The notes under the pieces: generated by a model
What the model saw: the letters and a program-made list of their open reading frames with translations, nothing else
The model's database searches: none
Told to the model about the DNA's origin: nothing
Origin: Rapana venosa
Taxonomy: Eukaryota > Mollusca > Gastropoda > Neogastropoda > Muricidae
NCBI GenBank assembly: GCA_028751875.1
Contig: CM054140.1
Location: 14,876,747-14,940,746 of the forward strand
Length of the DNA stretch: 64,000 nt
Direction: 5' to 3'
Shown here: positions 1 to 11,689 of the stretch, one piece after another
Position numbering within the stretch: position 1 is the stretch's first letter
How the letters are laid out: each line of letters begins with the position of its first letter
Program-made: the position numbers and the translations under genes

Positions 1-105
1 TTATTTCTATTTGCCCATGTCTTTTCAGACGTCGTCTGTTGTTGTTATGGTGATAATTATCATTACTATTATTGTTATCATCATCAGAAGGGGGAGTGGG
101 GGGGG

Positions 106-506
106 GGGGAGGTAGCCTAGTGGTTAGAGCATTGCGCTCGCGATCTGATATCCCGGGTTTGAGCTACCACTGAAACCTCCGATCGATGGGATTTTCTCGT
201 GGAGTTAACATCAGTTCCGTCTCCACTCCCCCGAAAGTCCTTCAGATGAGACGATACACCGACGTCCTATGTGCCAACATACGCAGAAAATCTTGCGCAC
301 AGTTTAAAACCCATTCCTATTTTCGGAAGAGTCGGCCATTGAGAACGGATGACAATGTTTAAAAACAACAACAACAACGCATGTGCACTGGTGTCGTGTT
401 TAGACATCATCCCCAGTCGGAATGCGCTACTAGCTTCACTGTGAGCAACAGCGGCCACATACTCAAAATCTTACCATTGGTAGGAGTTATATAGCCCAGA
501 ACAGAT
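106..506 (+). repeat. SINE, head H1 + core + tail B, near full length
   Basis: A tRNA-like head follows a poly-G run: an A-box-like stretch (GGTAGCCTAGTGG) and a B-box-like GGTTTGAGCTA. The core follows (TTAACATCAGT, then AGATGAGACGATACACCGA), then the segment around GAAGAGTCGGCCATTGAG. Tail B follows (AGACATCATCCCC, GTCGGAATGCG, TCTTACCATTGG). The same order recurs at 56033-56425 and, reversed, at 47693-48092 and 59642-60002. I infer a Pol III SINE mobilised by a LINE; it is not a functional tRNA. Confidence 0.75.
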
Positions 507-770
507 TTTTTGTTTGTTTTTGGTTATCATCATTACTACGACTACTAACAGATTTACCACTAGACTACTACCACTACCACCACTACTGCTACTGCTACTT
601 ACCCTCTACGTCTTTTACCGCATGTCTCGGTTTACGTCATTCCATGTCAGCTGTCTGGCCCATGTTCTGCTATGTTTTTCTTGATGGCGAGGTAATTTTT
701 TTGAGTTTGTCATTTTTCCGTGGCTTTTTGATGATCGACTACAGCAATGAATGATGTATTTTAGTTTTAG

Positions 771-850
771 TCAATACAATATCATACAATAGGATATAAT
801 ACAAAACAATACAATGCAGTACGATACAATATGATTCGAAACAATACAGG
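771..850. repeat. Degenerate short tandem repeat (ATACAATACA-like)
   Basis: About eight imperfect copies of a roughly 10-bp unit resembling ATACAATACA run through this stretch. It abuts the 3' end of the RTE-like element on the minus strand, so it may be the decayed 3' tail of that insertion. Confidence 0.6.
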
Positions 851-867
851 GCAACTTTGCTTGAAGG

Positions 868-1900
868 ATGGTCCTTTACCTTCATCTTCATCTATCCCGT
901 AGTGTTGTAGACCGTGGGGGCACCGCTGAAGGGTTTGAAACCAGCTTCCTCCACTCCCTAGGGTCTTCCGCTTTCGGTAGCAAATGGTACCACTTAAGGC
1001 CAGTCCACTCTCCGATGTTGTCTTCCCATTGTTTTATCTGCCTCTTCGTCTCCCTCCTTGTACAGTTCCCTGCAGGACATTCTTGTCCTGTACAGATGTT
1101 CTGTGACATGCCCGTACCACTTTAGTCTATTCACTGAAGTCAGGAGCGCTTTATATGGTCCGATGGCGTTTTTAATTCTGGTTTTCACTTCCTCGTTAAT
1201 GATATGATCTCTGTATGAGATACCAAAGAGTTTGCGAAAGCGTCTCATCTCCATTGCCTGTATTCTTCTTTCAGTGTCTGCTGTTATGGTCCACGTTTCA
1301 CATGCGTACAAAATTATGAATATAATCAGGGAACGCATCGGTCTGATCTTGAAATTAATGGCGATGTTCTTGTTGTTCCAGAGGACTTTCAGTTTAGTCA
1401 TTGCAGCTGTGGTCTGGGCTATCCTGGGGAGAATTTCAGGTTTGAATAATTCCTAGAAGAGGCTTCATCAAGGTGATGTACGAAGTTGACCAGCTCTTGC
1501 TCTTCTCCAGACAGGCCGTCGATGTTGTCGGGAAAACGAATATTGTATTTGTCCTTCCTCCATTGCTGACTGTTCCCTCGTGATTTTCAAGTGCGTCAGC
1601 CATTATTCTGTATAAGAAGATGTTGAAGAGGGTGGGAGAGATTAGACATCTTTGGCGTACTCATATTGTGGTTCGGAACCAATCTCCTGTGTTGCTCTCA
1701 TGGTAGACTGCCCTGGTTGCCTTGTTACAAAGGAATTGTACGTTTCTGATCAGGTTGGCATTGATGTTATACAGCCTTATGGTTGCCCACAGAGCTGCAT
1801 ACCAGATTCTGTAGAATGCCCTCTTAAAGTCTGCAAAGACGTGGTAAAGATCTTGTTGGTGTTGCAAGTATTTCTCACAGAGTATTAGGTTGAAAATTTG
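868..1900 (-). mobile_element. RTE-type non-LTR retrotransposon fragment (reverse transcriptase and C-terminal tail)
   Basis: Read on the minus strand, 1870-1660 encodes reverse transcriptase motifs (DFKRAFYRIWYAALWATIR, then TGDWFRTTI). A broken continuation follows: VRQ.CLISPTLFNIFL at about 1655-1600. The catalytic FADD region is degraded to FPDNIDGLSGEEQE near 1535-1490 and sits in a shifted frame. From 1400 to 890 comes the tail: YACETWTITADTERR, RRFRKLFGISYRDH, LKWYGHV and the final VPPRSTTLRD-like end. The copy is 5'-truncated and has several frame breaks, so it is inactive. The tail matches the copies at 7535-7850 and 48687-49115. Confidence 0.85.
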
Positions 1901-2093
1901 TTTGAGGCTGGTAATTGTATTGACAATCGATTAGGGCAACCACTGTCATGTATTAGTCTCTTTTTTTAAAAATCTAGTCATAGGGGACAATTACATACTC
2001 TTGGCCACTTGAGACATAGCTCCGACCAAAAGCAGGGCCATCGTTTAATTATCATGAAACAGACATTACATAGTAGATCAATTAGGGATCATA

Positions 2094-2600
2094 ATCGTGG
2101 ACTGGTTAGACTGTCGAATCTTTTGATCTGAAAAGATCTGAGAGTAATGGTTTGAGTCACTGCTAAAGTGTCAATTTGAGCAGGGGGTTTTTCTCAGCAG
2201 CTTTATCATGTAGATATACTTATGTAGGCCCACAACTTGTGTGGCTGCATGTTTTTGGGTTTTTTTCTGGGGAGATCTGTGTCTGTGTTAGTAGTCATCA
2301 TTAACTATTGGTTCCCACTCCGGTCCCCTGCAAATCATTTCAAAATGGCTAAATACCAAAACCTGTACAAACTCACGCACATCTTGCCATACTTTAAAAT
2401 CTCATCCATCTTTCGTAGAAAAGTTGGCCAGGTGTGGTTACTAGTATTGATGCCAGGAACATACCCAGCATGTAATCCGTGACCAGGAGAGGGATGGGCT
2501 CCGCCAGATTGAATCTGACCACACTGCCAGAAAGTTTTAGTCCCCTCCCCCCCTACTTCTAGGGACAAGTGGTAATCACTGATTAACTGAAGCATATGTT
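2094..2600 (+). repeat. Possible degraded tRNA-type SINE
   Basis: The segment starts with a tRNA-like stretch (GACTGGTTAGACTGTCGAATC, then ATGGTTTGAGTCACTGC as a weak B box). Near 2457 it has AGGAACATACCCAGCATG, a motif also typical of the H3 SINE family seen at 8826-9105. Overall similarity is weak and the boundaries are guesses. Confidence 0.3.
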
Positions 2601-2974
2601 CAGTCCTTCAGAGGAGGGTTTAGGTGTGACATCATCGGCAATATTCTTTTTTTTCCCTTCCATAGAAAAATTTGACTGCAGCACAGGCAACGATGGAAAG
2701 AAAAACTGTATACTCTTCTGTTTCCGTTGAAAAATAAATGTGGAAATTGCCAGTGACGTCACATTCAATCGACTATAGAAGTATTGAACGTAGGCCTTTG
2801 ACTGATGTTAAAGGGTGTCCTATTAATTTGAGCATGTATGATGGGAAAATGAGATTGCTTTTGAGCATGAACTTCCAGGTTTGGGGTTCCGAAAATTTAG
2901 AGTCCGTAGAATAGTTTTATACAAACTCTGAGCTTTTTGTGAGCACGTTATTTTTGTTAGGCGAATTCAATCAT

Positions 2975-3470
2975 TTATATTGTATTGTATGCAGCACACA
3001 CACCACACACATACAGGTTATACACTCTGGCGGGGTTTTGGTTGTTGAGGGCAGGGACAAAAGTGAGATGGAACAAGAGGGGAGAATCTTAGGTTTGAAA
3101 TAAATGTGTCTTGAGGCCGGATTTAAAAGCGTCATAAGAAGGCTTTTGGGGAAGGGAGGGAGGGAGGTCATTCCAGATCGATGAAACAGAGAAAGAGCAA
3201 GGGCCAAAGGTGGACTGGTTGAATCTAGGTATTCTTAAGCACAAGGTATCTGCAGCAGAGCGGAGGGAACGAAGAGTGTACAGGTGAAGACATTCACAGA
3301 GGTAGGAAGGTGCTGTTTTGTGGAGGCGTTTGTAACAGAGGGTACTGATCTTATAGTTTACTCTCTGTGGCACAGGCAACCAGTGGAGAGATCGCAAGAG
3401 AGGAGTACTGTGCTCAGATTTTTTCATTCTGAGGACTAGTCGCCGGCAATTCAAGGCATGGCAGATTCTC
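2975..3470 (-). mobile_element. L2/CR1-like LINE 3' fragment
   Basis: The minus strand 3454-3089 gives an open 121-residue frame with the conserved post-RT segment of L2/CR1-clade LINEs: TPLLRSLHWLPVPQRVNYKI, APSYLCECL, LRSLRSAADTLCLRIPRF and FSVSSIWNDLPPSL, ending DAFKSGLKTHLFQT-stop. About 110 bp of 3' UTR follows, with CA-rich sequence at the end. Only this C-terminal part remains; no endonuclease or catalytic RT motif is present. Family placement rests on the recognisable HWLPV...WN.LP pattern. Confidence 0.8.
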
Positions 3471-3800
3471 TCTGCTTAAAATTCAGACTGATCTCCTCTA
3501 CTGGTAGTGAGAGATGTGCCACTGGTGTAGCCACCCACTTTTCTTTTAATTTGCCGTTTGATGGTGAGTTTTCCTGTAGAGTGGTTTTTGCTGCAGAATT
3601 TTTCCAGGAAACCTCTCTTGCTACGTGGGGTTATTTTACGTGTGCTTAATATATACTGCACGAATGGTATCAGTTTCTCGTTTCATCCAAAAGACAAGCA
3701 CCCAGATCATCACTCATGGTGTAATGAATATAGGAGGGGATGGAGAATCTGGGTTTGACAGGAAACATCTCGCCTGGCATTCTACATAGATGCGTTACCA
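3455..3800. other. Intergenic stretch, no gene seen
   Basis: This is unique-looking sequence between the LINE fragment and a CA-rich repeat. Short open frames on both strands overlap one another and have no recognisable motif. I see nothing that supports a gene. Confidence 0.5.
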
Positions 3801-3896
3801 CCAGATCACTGTTTTATACACACACCCACACAAAACACACACACACACCAAATCTCTGTTTTACACACACACACACACACACATACCAGATCTCTG

Positions 3897-3933
<37 letters not shown>
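3799..3933. repeat. Minisatellite with (AC)n spacer
   Basis: Three imperfect copies of ACCAGATCTCTGTTTTACAC are each followed by an (AC)n run of increasing length. The structure is a higher-order tandem repeat in which the dinucleotide tract is part of the unit. Confidence 0.8.
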
Positions 3934-3936
<3 letters not shown>

Positions 3937-4099
3937 AAAGGAAATTCATAGAACAGTGATTAAGACAGACTGACGAGCATGGGTGGAGGAAGAAAGAGAG
4001 ATGACTGAGAAGCGCATTGTTTTTGTTGTTCTTCTTTTCATTTCAAAAAAATTAATCTCATCAGGTTTTTTTTTTTCATTTAATGAAACTTACTAGTGA

Positions 4100-4175
<76 letters not shown>

Positions 4176-4205
4176 TATATATATTTATGTGTGTGTGTGT
4201 GTGTT
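4100..4205. repeat. Compound microsatellite (TC)n(TA)n(TG)n
   Basis: A (TC)n run is followed by about 50 bp of (TA)n with one slip, then (TG)n. The surrounding 4210-5120 is AT-rich and I see no gene in it. Confidence 0.9.
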
Positions 4206-5129
4206 GCGCTAATCGTATCATTTTAACTCAGATAGCATCACTATGGGGTTATACCTAAATGAAATCATATTGTAATATTGCTTTCTGCTTTTAATGCTGT
4301 TAGTATTACTGGCAATATGTGTAGGTGTGGGTATGCGTGCGTGCCTGTGTGTGTGATATGTCAAATGCTATTTCATTTTGATAAATATGATATTCATTTA
4401 TCTCTATTGTGTATTTCATGTTCTGTAATTTTAATTTGATTATAATTCCTCAATCTGAGGTAATGAGTATTCTTTTGTCTTGAGTCTTAAATGTTTTGAT
4501 CCATATGGGGTTGATGGGTCTTTTAAAAAAAAGAACACGACAATCCTTAGGAATGGTAGACCTAGTAACCTCGAGCTTGATTTTGAACACAAAGCTTTGA
4601 GTTTGGATTTATAGTTTATGATCCCTTGCTTTACTCCCTTTTTGCCGTAGGCTTGGGATGGTTTTTCTTTTTTGTTTTAAATTTTTTAAATTAATGTTTG
4701 TTCAATTTATTTTCATATCCTTATCGGTTTTCTTTCATTCTCTGTTGTTGTTGTCGTTGTTGTTGTTTTAAATTGACTATGACTCGCATCAACGAACTGA
4801 TCTTGCACACTGTAGTAAAAGCAAAGGCATGAAGTCGCCATGAATTTGTAATTCATGATAGTCGCCATTGTTTTGTCTTTTATGACGCGAAAGAAACCAC
4901 ACCAAGGGATTGATGGAAATGAGGATTTAAACACTCGCGGGAGCCTGTTAACGAGTGAAGTGTTGTAGAGAAAAGGAAAGAATTATACCTCTTGACCGTG
5001 TCACGACTGACTGACGTGGCTGCTTGGGGAATGACCCATTCAAGAGGAAATAACTTTGTGGTGGCTGTATGGGGAATCCTTTTGTGTTCTGACCTGCTGT
5101 CATGCGGTTTTGGTGGAGAGGCATGGAAG

Positions 5130-5475
5130 AATTGTTGCATTGTTTCTTCCTTGACGCCCTTCCCGGCTTTGTCTCTTTCCCCCTCTCTCTCGTTTTGCAT
5201 TTTCAATGAGTTAATATATGTTGCCGCGGAATATCAGTGACATACCACACATAGGAACAACAATTCAGTGAGCATTGGACAAAAAATGAATTTTCAAAAA
5301 AGTAACTAAGTAAATAGTTTGTTTTATTTAAGCTTACACTTTTCTCTTCTTTCTTTCTCCCCCTCACTCCCACCACGAATTTTCTTTAAGTCAACAACAT
5401 ACATGTTCTCCCGCGATATATCAAGGGAATACACTACACATAAGAACAGTTCTTTAAGCACTAAACCAAAAACAG
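5130..5475. repeat. Degenerate tandem duplication, unit about 185 bp
   Basis: A pyrimidine-rich stretch followed by ATATATGTTGCCGCGGAATATC and CATACCACACATAGGAACA (5160-5290) is echoed at 5338-5470: pyrimidine-rich, ATGTTCTCCCGCGATATATC, then CACTACACATAAGAACA. Divergence is substantial. Short open frames across it are not credible genes. Confidence 0.4.
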
Positions 5476-5479
5476 AACA

Positions 5480-6590
5480 AAAAAAGCAAAACAAAAATTT
5501 TTAGACTGACACTGCGCTCATCCACAAATGTTGATTAAGTGTTATGAGACAGTCGACATTTAGACTCCATTTAATTTCCTGATGTTGATTGGATAATGAC
5601 GTCGCGTGCTTCCTTCTCCCCAGTCAATTGGAAGCAGCGGACATGATGGCGTTCGAGAAATTTTCCTTTTGTGATCGCGAAAGCTGTGAATGTACACTTC
5701 AATACAGATTTGGATTTCAAGATAATAATTATAAAAACCCACTTCACGGCGTAGTAAAAACTAATGTCAGAGAATGAGAGAGAGAGTCATCTGCTAAACA
5801 TTTCGAGAATATTCAAGTTGTCAAACGCGTTCCATTTACATCCCTCCTTTGAAATGAAAAACGGAAATCTATGTTGTAGGGTCTCTGATAGAAGACCTGT
5901 CCTTGCAAAACGACCAGGCCCAACACACTAAAACTGCGTGATTATATGGGTACCGTGTGCCACCGACCAGTTCTTCAACAACAACAACAACAAAAAAGAA
6001 GAAAACAGAGAAAAGAAAAAAATATATATCACGGGGAAAACTGAAGAAGAAAACGTGAAGTGATTAAAAGAGGCAGGCTTTACAGACGGGGAGGAGAACA
6101 TAACAGCTATTTGTGGCTCGGTAGGAGAAGCGGTAATGGCGGTCTTTAATGGCGAGGCGGATGTACTGCAGGCAAGCCGTGGTAACAAAGGACAGCCGAC
6201 AGACAGCTCATGAAGCGCGGGCTGCTATTCTGCAGGCCAGGACGTGCTGTCGCCGTGGCGGGGGGTCTCTTGGACCCGGCTGTGATAATTTTTAAGCTTT
6301 TGTTATATTTTTTTTGCTGTTGTTCAGGGCTAGGGTTTTTTCTTCGTCGTCTCTTGGTTGTCAGGAGATGGGGAAGAAGAGCAAGAAACCTGGCCTACTA
6401 TCTAATTGCTTACCTTTTCTCCCTGTTCTTCCCTATACATTTTTGGGGGTTTGTGTGAGTGTGTGTGTTTTTTAACCTGTTTAATCACGTTTCAGTATAT
6501 AGCTTCTTGTGCTGATTGCTAGTTTGCTTGATATCTTTTGATAAGTGAAACAATAGCAAGTCTGAAGAAGCTAGCAGAGGGAGGGGGGAA
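5480..6590. other. Intergenic, no gene recognised
   Basis: The sequence is mostly unique, with mild CpG content at 5570-5760 and 6080-6290. No open frame has a recognisable domain or splice context. The 6210-6458 plus-strand frame is low in complexity at its end and is not supported. Confidence 0.5.
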
Positions 6591-6838
6591 TCTTCTGTTT
6601 TAAAAGCAACGCAAAATCACACACAGATACACACTCGCACGCGGGGTTTGGGGGGGGGGGGGGGAGATCTCTTTTAAAAGCAACGCAAAATCACACACAC
6701 ACATTTATACACGCGCACGCGCACACACATACATAAATGCACAGACACACACACACACACACACACGCGCACACACACACACTTTGATTTGCCTATTTTT
6801 GTTGTATCTTGACTAAGGCAAGAAAAAGCATAGAGTAA

Positions 6839-6876
<38 letters not shown>

Positions 6877-6880
6877 CTCA
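6590..6880. repeat. Local duplication with (CA)n tracts and poly-G
   Basis: The segment CTTTTAAAAGCAACGCAAAATC plus (CA)n occurs at 6597-6640 and again at 6671-6700, separated by a 16-base G run. Further (CA)n tracts lie at 6715-6780 and 6838-6873. Cysteine/valine-rich frames here are dinucleotide artefacts. Confidence 0.75.
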
Positions 6881-7535
6881 GGATAGGACCACAAAAACTT
6901 TGAAGAATCTGAATATGCTCAGAACTGTCAAATTCTGTGCCAACATATTTGCCGAAAAAGTTTCAAGGAACCAAATTGCTTTAGAAATACCTCGGCATCA
7001 AATTTTAAGACTTGCAAAATCGCTAGTATTTTGTTGTGCAGACGAAAACTGAGGTTTTTGCAATAAAAATCCCTTTAATTAATTCTTTTACCCCATAGGT
7101 ACAGCCCGAGTTTTCTCCCCCTGCCCAGCTGATCAGCCAGGTTTGCATGAAAACACAGGCATGCTGAGAAAACCAGAGCTAACTTCTTAACTATTTTGTT
7201 GATGGCTTTGAAAGTTTACAGTGTCAATGTCTTTTTAATAAACTACCAATGGTTCAGTTTTCATAGCTTTTGAGTCAAAAATAAGTGTTTGTTTTAAGTA
7301 AATAACAGAATTGATAAACAACCCAAAAATGCAATATTTAGCTACCGTGAAACAAAACTTTGAGGAACCAATGCAAAAAAACAAAAAAAGCAATAGAAAC
7401 ACTTTCTGTACAGTTTTTAAAATAGCTCAAACTTTATTAGCACTGCAGAAAACGAAAAAAAAAACAAAAAAAAAACAAAGACAATGCCCAGCATGCCATT
7501 TCAAAGGGCAGGTGGCTTCCTACCTATATCGTAAA
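6880..7535. other. Intergenic, no gene recognised
   Basis: AT-rich unique sequence with an A-rich stretch at 7450-7485. No recognisable coding motif or repeat family. Confidence 0.5.
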
Positions 7536-7850
7536 AACATTATACCGTCACCTTCACCTATACCTTATTCTAGTAGACAGTTGGGCACCACTGAAGATTT
7601 TGCATCCAGCTTTCTCCACTCCTCCCGGTTCTCACCGTAAGCAGAATGCCGTTCCAATTCAACTCAAGGCCAGTCCACTATCTGATGTTGTCTTCCCATC
7701 GTTTTCTCTGTCTGCTTCTTCGTCTCCCTCCCTGTACTGTTCCCTGTAGAACAGTCTTGGTCAGTCCAGGTGTTCATGTGACGTGCCCGTACCACTTTAG
7801 TTTGCGTTTTTTCACTGAAGTCAGAAGCGCTTGATATGGTGTTGTACACT
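7535..7850 (-). mobile_element. RTE-type LINE 3' tail fragment
   Basis: On the minus strand this region carries the same tail as 868-1400: a degraded region around KVVRARHM, then KTMGRQHQIVDWP, and downstream a degraded copy of the terminal segment ending in the complement of GTTGGGCACCACTG. Frame breaks are evident. It is a short dead-on-arrival 3' fragment of the RTE family present also at 868 and 48687. Confidence 0.7.
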
Positions 7851-8663
7851 TATCCCCAAATCAGAGATGCCAAAATCAACTTTCGAAGTTGAATATACAG
7901 ACATTAAAACAGGCGAAAATGGCATTCTAACACCTTCCCTCCACCCCCCCCACCCCCCCCCCCCCCGAAAGAAAAAAAAATTCACTGCCACTTCACACAG
8001 TAAACAAATGCATTAGAATCTTCTTCGAGCGTTCCTACAAGGAATAGTTCTAGAAGAAAATGTTGGTCCAGCTTTTACAATCCTTGTGTTTAAAATTGAA
8101 ATATCCTATTTTCTTGGGTAAAGCGTATCAATCTTGTTTAATTTGAACTTGTTTCCCTTTTATTGGCTTTTCTGGCCCAGGCCAAAGGCTTTATCAGTTC
8201 TTGATGCAAGCTAAGTGCCCATGTCTACTTTAAAATGTTTGTTATGCCTTAAAATAGTTATGTTGATGTTATCATTATCCATGACAGCTCTTAGCATAAC
8301 AACCTGCACTTTCCTTTACAGGAGAAAAAATCCTCTGAAGTCGGATTATGGCTGCCTGTATGGTGATGTACTTGAAAAGAGTCCTGCACACAAAGTATTC
8401 ATCCAGCATGTATTCATGGTCCCACAGCGATTCCCAGGTGTGATAAGTATGTCAGAGTACATATCCTGGGTGACCCCCAAGGTGTTAAACCTGGGAACGA
8501 CCAACAACAACAACAACAACAACGACAGCTTGATATTTCTAACAAATCGTCCAACTACTTTATTCAAAATACCGTTCTGTGTTGATTCAAAATCTGTTAT
8601 ATAGGTCCTAGGTGTTTTTGATGCTGTAGCAAAACCTGGTTTGGTTACTGTAAAATATTGTGT

Positions 8664-8822
8664 GTGTGTGGGGGGGGGGTGGTAAGAGCATAGAACCTTG
8701 TGATCAGATGGCCCTGGATCGAGCCACCATGGAGGATCCAGTTTTAGCGTATTTTACCTGGAGTTAACATCAGTACTGACTCCACTTCCTCCCCCAAAAG
8801 CCCTTCGGGTGAGAGTATGAAT
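8664..8822 (+). repeat. SINE H1, 5' half, truncated by another SINE
   Basis: A G run precedes GGTAAGAGCATAGAACCTTG, then GATCGAGCCACCATGGAGG, TTAACATCAGTACTGACTCC and GCCCTTCGGGTGAGAG. This is the head and start of the core, closest to the copy at 63560. It ends exactly where an H3-type SINE begins. Confidence 0.7.
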
Positions 8823-8825
8823 CGA

Positions 8826-9105
8826 TGGATGCTGTAGCTGAGTGGTTAAGACCGTTCGACTTCAGTCCTGTGGGCCCATGAAGTCTGGGTTCGAATCGCT
8901 GCAGTGTCTGGTGAATTAAGGGTGGGAATTTCTACCATCTCCCAGGTCAACTTCAAGTGTAGACCTGCCAGTGCCTTTATTCCCTTCGTGAACATACACG
9001 TGAACAAGGTCAAATGTGCACATTAAAGATCTGCAACACAAAAACACCCAGCATGCAACATGTTCAATTAAGCAGTTGCTCTGCAGTCTTTTTCTTGTCA
9101 TAGCA
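8826..9105 (+). repeat. SINE with head H3
   Basis: A clear tRNA-like head is present: TGTAGCTGAGTGGTTAAGAC (A box) and GGGTTCGAATCGC (B box). A body follows with TCTCCCAGGTCAAC, AGACCTGCCAGTGCC, GAACATACACGTG and CATTAAAGATC. From memory this resembles a SINE type very common in gastropod genomes. A more decayed reversed copy is at 45072-45432, where the body is followed by tail B. Confidence 0.8.
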
Positions 9106-9725
9106 GAAAGTTGATATTCTGTAATACTGCTCAGGAAAGGTCCTTTTGCCGTTTTAACCGACGATCACAACACACTTCTCACTTCTAGAGTTGGATCTAA
9201 CAAAGATGCCAAGTGTATTTTTCGTGAAGAATTAACAGTTTCATAGCGTATTTTATTACAAAAAGCTGTAATCGTTCTTGTATTTTTTTAAAAATGATTA
9301 AAATGGTATCAGATCAACCGCCAACCTTAGTAATCCTGCAAAACCAAGAGGTCAGACTTCAGAGCCAGAGGCAGACAGTCGACAACGGATCAACAGAATC
9401 TCAGACACGATCCGTGCACAGGCAAGGCAGACACGCTCTGTACACAGGCAAAGCTCCACTCCGCCAGACTATGGGTGTTGCCAGAGACCACCAACTTCCT
9501 CTTCCAGCGACACCGTCCCTGTAGAAGTGGCTCAAGGATATAAACAAGTCAGTAAGCCAGCCAGTCAGTCAGTTAGTCAGTCAAAGACCATCTTGCAGGA
9601 TACCGGAACAGGAGATAGAGAAAGGAAGGGAGTGGCGAACATTTGCCAACACCGATTGAGCAGTAGGGATGAATTGACAAAACATTCAGAGATGCCCTAC
9701 AACCCACTGGTCAAGAGTTACGGTC
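9106..9725. other. Intergenic, unrecognised open frame
   Basis: A 76-residue plus-strand frame (9294-9524), rich in Gln, Arg and Ser, has no family I recognise and no strong start or splice context. A short GTCAGTAAGCCAGCCAGTCAG-like quasi-repeat lies near 9550. I do not call a gene. Confidence 0.4.
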
Positions 9726-10064
9726 TTTATTTCATTTATTCTTTTATTTCGATGATAATGGAATAAGCACTTTTTTCATCCAGTCCCTGTGTTTATGCAG
9801 TTTTGTCAGTTTTATCATCCGTTCCCACCGGCACACATTGGCCCCCTCTTCCGAAAGGCGGAACGGGTTTTAACGTGTGCGCAGGATGTTCTGCGTGCGT
9901 TCGCACACGGGACCTCGGTTTATAGTCTCATGCGAAGGACTTTTGGGGAGAGTAGAGTCAGCACTGATGTTAACTCCAGGGGAAAAATCCTCTTGAACGA
10001 GAATCGAACCCGGGTCAGCAGATCACGAATACATCACTCTAACCACCAGGCTATCCCGCCCCCC
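9726..10064 (-). repeat. SINE H1 + core + tail A, nearly intact
   Basis: Reading the minus strand: head GGATAGCCTGGTGGTTAGAG with B box GGGTTCGATTCTC, then TTAACATCAGTGCTGACTC, AAAAGTCCTTCGCATGAGAC, ACCGAGGTCCCGTGTGCG, ACACGTTAAAACCCGTTCCG, and tail A ending in GGAATAAGCACT reversed plus an A/T-rich end. CpG sites are mostly intact, which suggests a young or unmethylated copy. Confidence 0.85.
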
Positions 10065-10426
10065 AGGGACTGAGGGAGTGAGTGGCATAGGACAAGCTAC
10101 GAAACTTCACAGCTGGGACCTTATGCCACAACAGAAGTTGGATTTTTTGCATCAACAGTAATCCGGGAATCAAGTAAAACAAATAACTGCCAAATGACTT
10201 AGCATAGAATCTTTACTTAAAACGCTTTCATATGCCATAAAATTATGTTTTGGGGACAGGACCAAATGCTTTTGTTCTTAAAACAAGCAAGAAACGTGAA
10301 GTGCTCTCACAGCAGACACATCTCCAGGCCCATGTTATGGCTCAAGTTTCAAGATTTACTTTTTCCCGTTCGTCAGATGAACAGCTCAGCCTCTGGAACA
10401 AAGGTAGCACTTTGAAAACACTTTTC

Positions 10427-10553
10427 ACCGAAGTCGGAATGCAGATACTAATAATGGCGGTGGTGGTAGGGTGGGGGCGGGGGGGGGGACGGTAGCATAC
10501 GCAAATAGTTTACCATTGGCGAATCTCGGAGCTCTAGCCGAGGAGCAACCATA
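10427..10553 (+). repeat. SINE tail B, isolated, with poly-G expansion
   Basis: GAAGTCGGAATGCAGATAC is followed by an ATGGCGGTGG region that runs into a long G tract, then GCATACGCAAATAGTTTACC, ATTGGCGAATCTCGG and AGCTCTAGCCGAGGAGC. No recognisable head or core precedes it. Confidence 0.7.
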
Positions 10554-10929
10554 AAACAAACACCCCCCCAGAAAAAAAAGAAGAAAAAACACCACACACA
10601 CACACAACAATAACAAAAAACAAACAACAAAAACAAAAATCCAACAAACAATAGCCCAGTTTTGTTTCCTATTTTTAGACTTCATGGAGTAGTTCTGTGA
10701 TTATATAGCAATTACAATTTGGCTGTTATTAAAGGTTTGTTCATTTTCTGACAGATAGTCATTTGAATTACAGTTGTTTCAAGTTTTGGTTGGTTGGGTT
10801 TTTTTTCCCATTTGTTTACTGGTTGTATAAACTAGTTCATTTTGTTGTTTGTCATGTCTCTTACACGCCAGTTATTCAGACTGGTATCCTCTCTGTTTCA
10901 TTTTAATTAAATCATTTCATCTAACTATC

Positions 10930-11430
10930 ACTTACATTGAAACCATGCAAAACTGAAGAGTACCACAACAACACAGACACGTGTGTGCTCGCCCGTGATA
11001 CGAGAGAGAGAGAAAGAAAAAGAGCAACAGAGGTTAAAAATCCTTTAAGCGGCTCTGAACGAGGAGCAGCATTTGGAGACCAAATAATTTTCCACTCTCT
11101 CCCAACAAAGCCTACCAGATGACCCACCCGGATACGAGTTTCAAATTAACTCGTCACAAAGCCAGCCCAGTGTGACATCACATTGACAAATGACGACAGA
11201 GGTCATCCCGTCAAACACAACAGACGTCAACATTGTAACCAAACTCAGACACTCCCGCCACAGGCCTTTTCTTCGTTCCGGATAGTTTTTAAAGCCGCCT
11301 TTCCTAAAGGTCCATTCTTTCTATTGGCGACCATCTTTCACAGTTCAGGAGGGCTCCATAGTTTCTTTGGCTGATGTGGACAGGCGGGAGCCCCGGGTCT
11401 GACAAGGAGGAACCCGGGTTCTGTGGGAAG
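10930..11430. other. Unique sequence with moderate CpG, no gene
   Basis: Short frames on both strands overlap here, none with a known motif. The sequence is complex and not repetitive. I see no splice-linked coding pattern. Confidence 0.4.
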
Positions 11431-11689
11431 AGGAAATGAAGCAGGAAATTTGAACAGGGTGCGGGGGAAAGGCGAGAGCTGGTTGTGGAAATAGTGGCGG
11501 CTTCAAAGCCCGTTTGTCTGCCACCTCCTGTACAGCTGGTGCCGTGGCTGGTGTTGTGATTTGAAATAGATCAAGCTAGAGTTTGCATTGATTTTTTTCC
11601 TTTTTTTTTCTATGGGGGATTACTAGTACCAGAAGGGTGGAGTGGGGTGGGATGGGGGAGGGAAAACAATGTGTAGTTACTCATTTGTG

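Noticed and set aside
8826..8900. Possible functional tRNA gene at SINE heads (also 97-170, 37620-37690, 63565-63640)
   Set aside because: A and B boxes are present but the cloverleaf arms do not pair fully and the heads continue into repeated SINE bodies.
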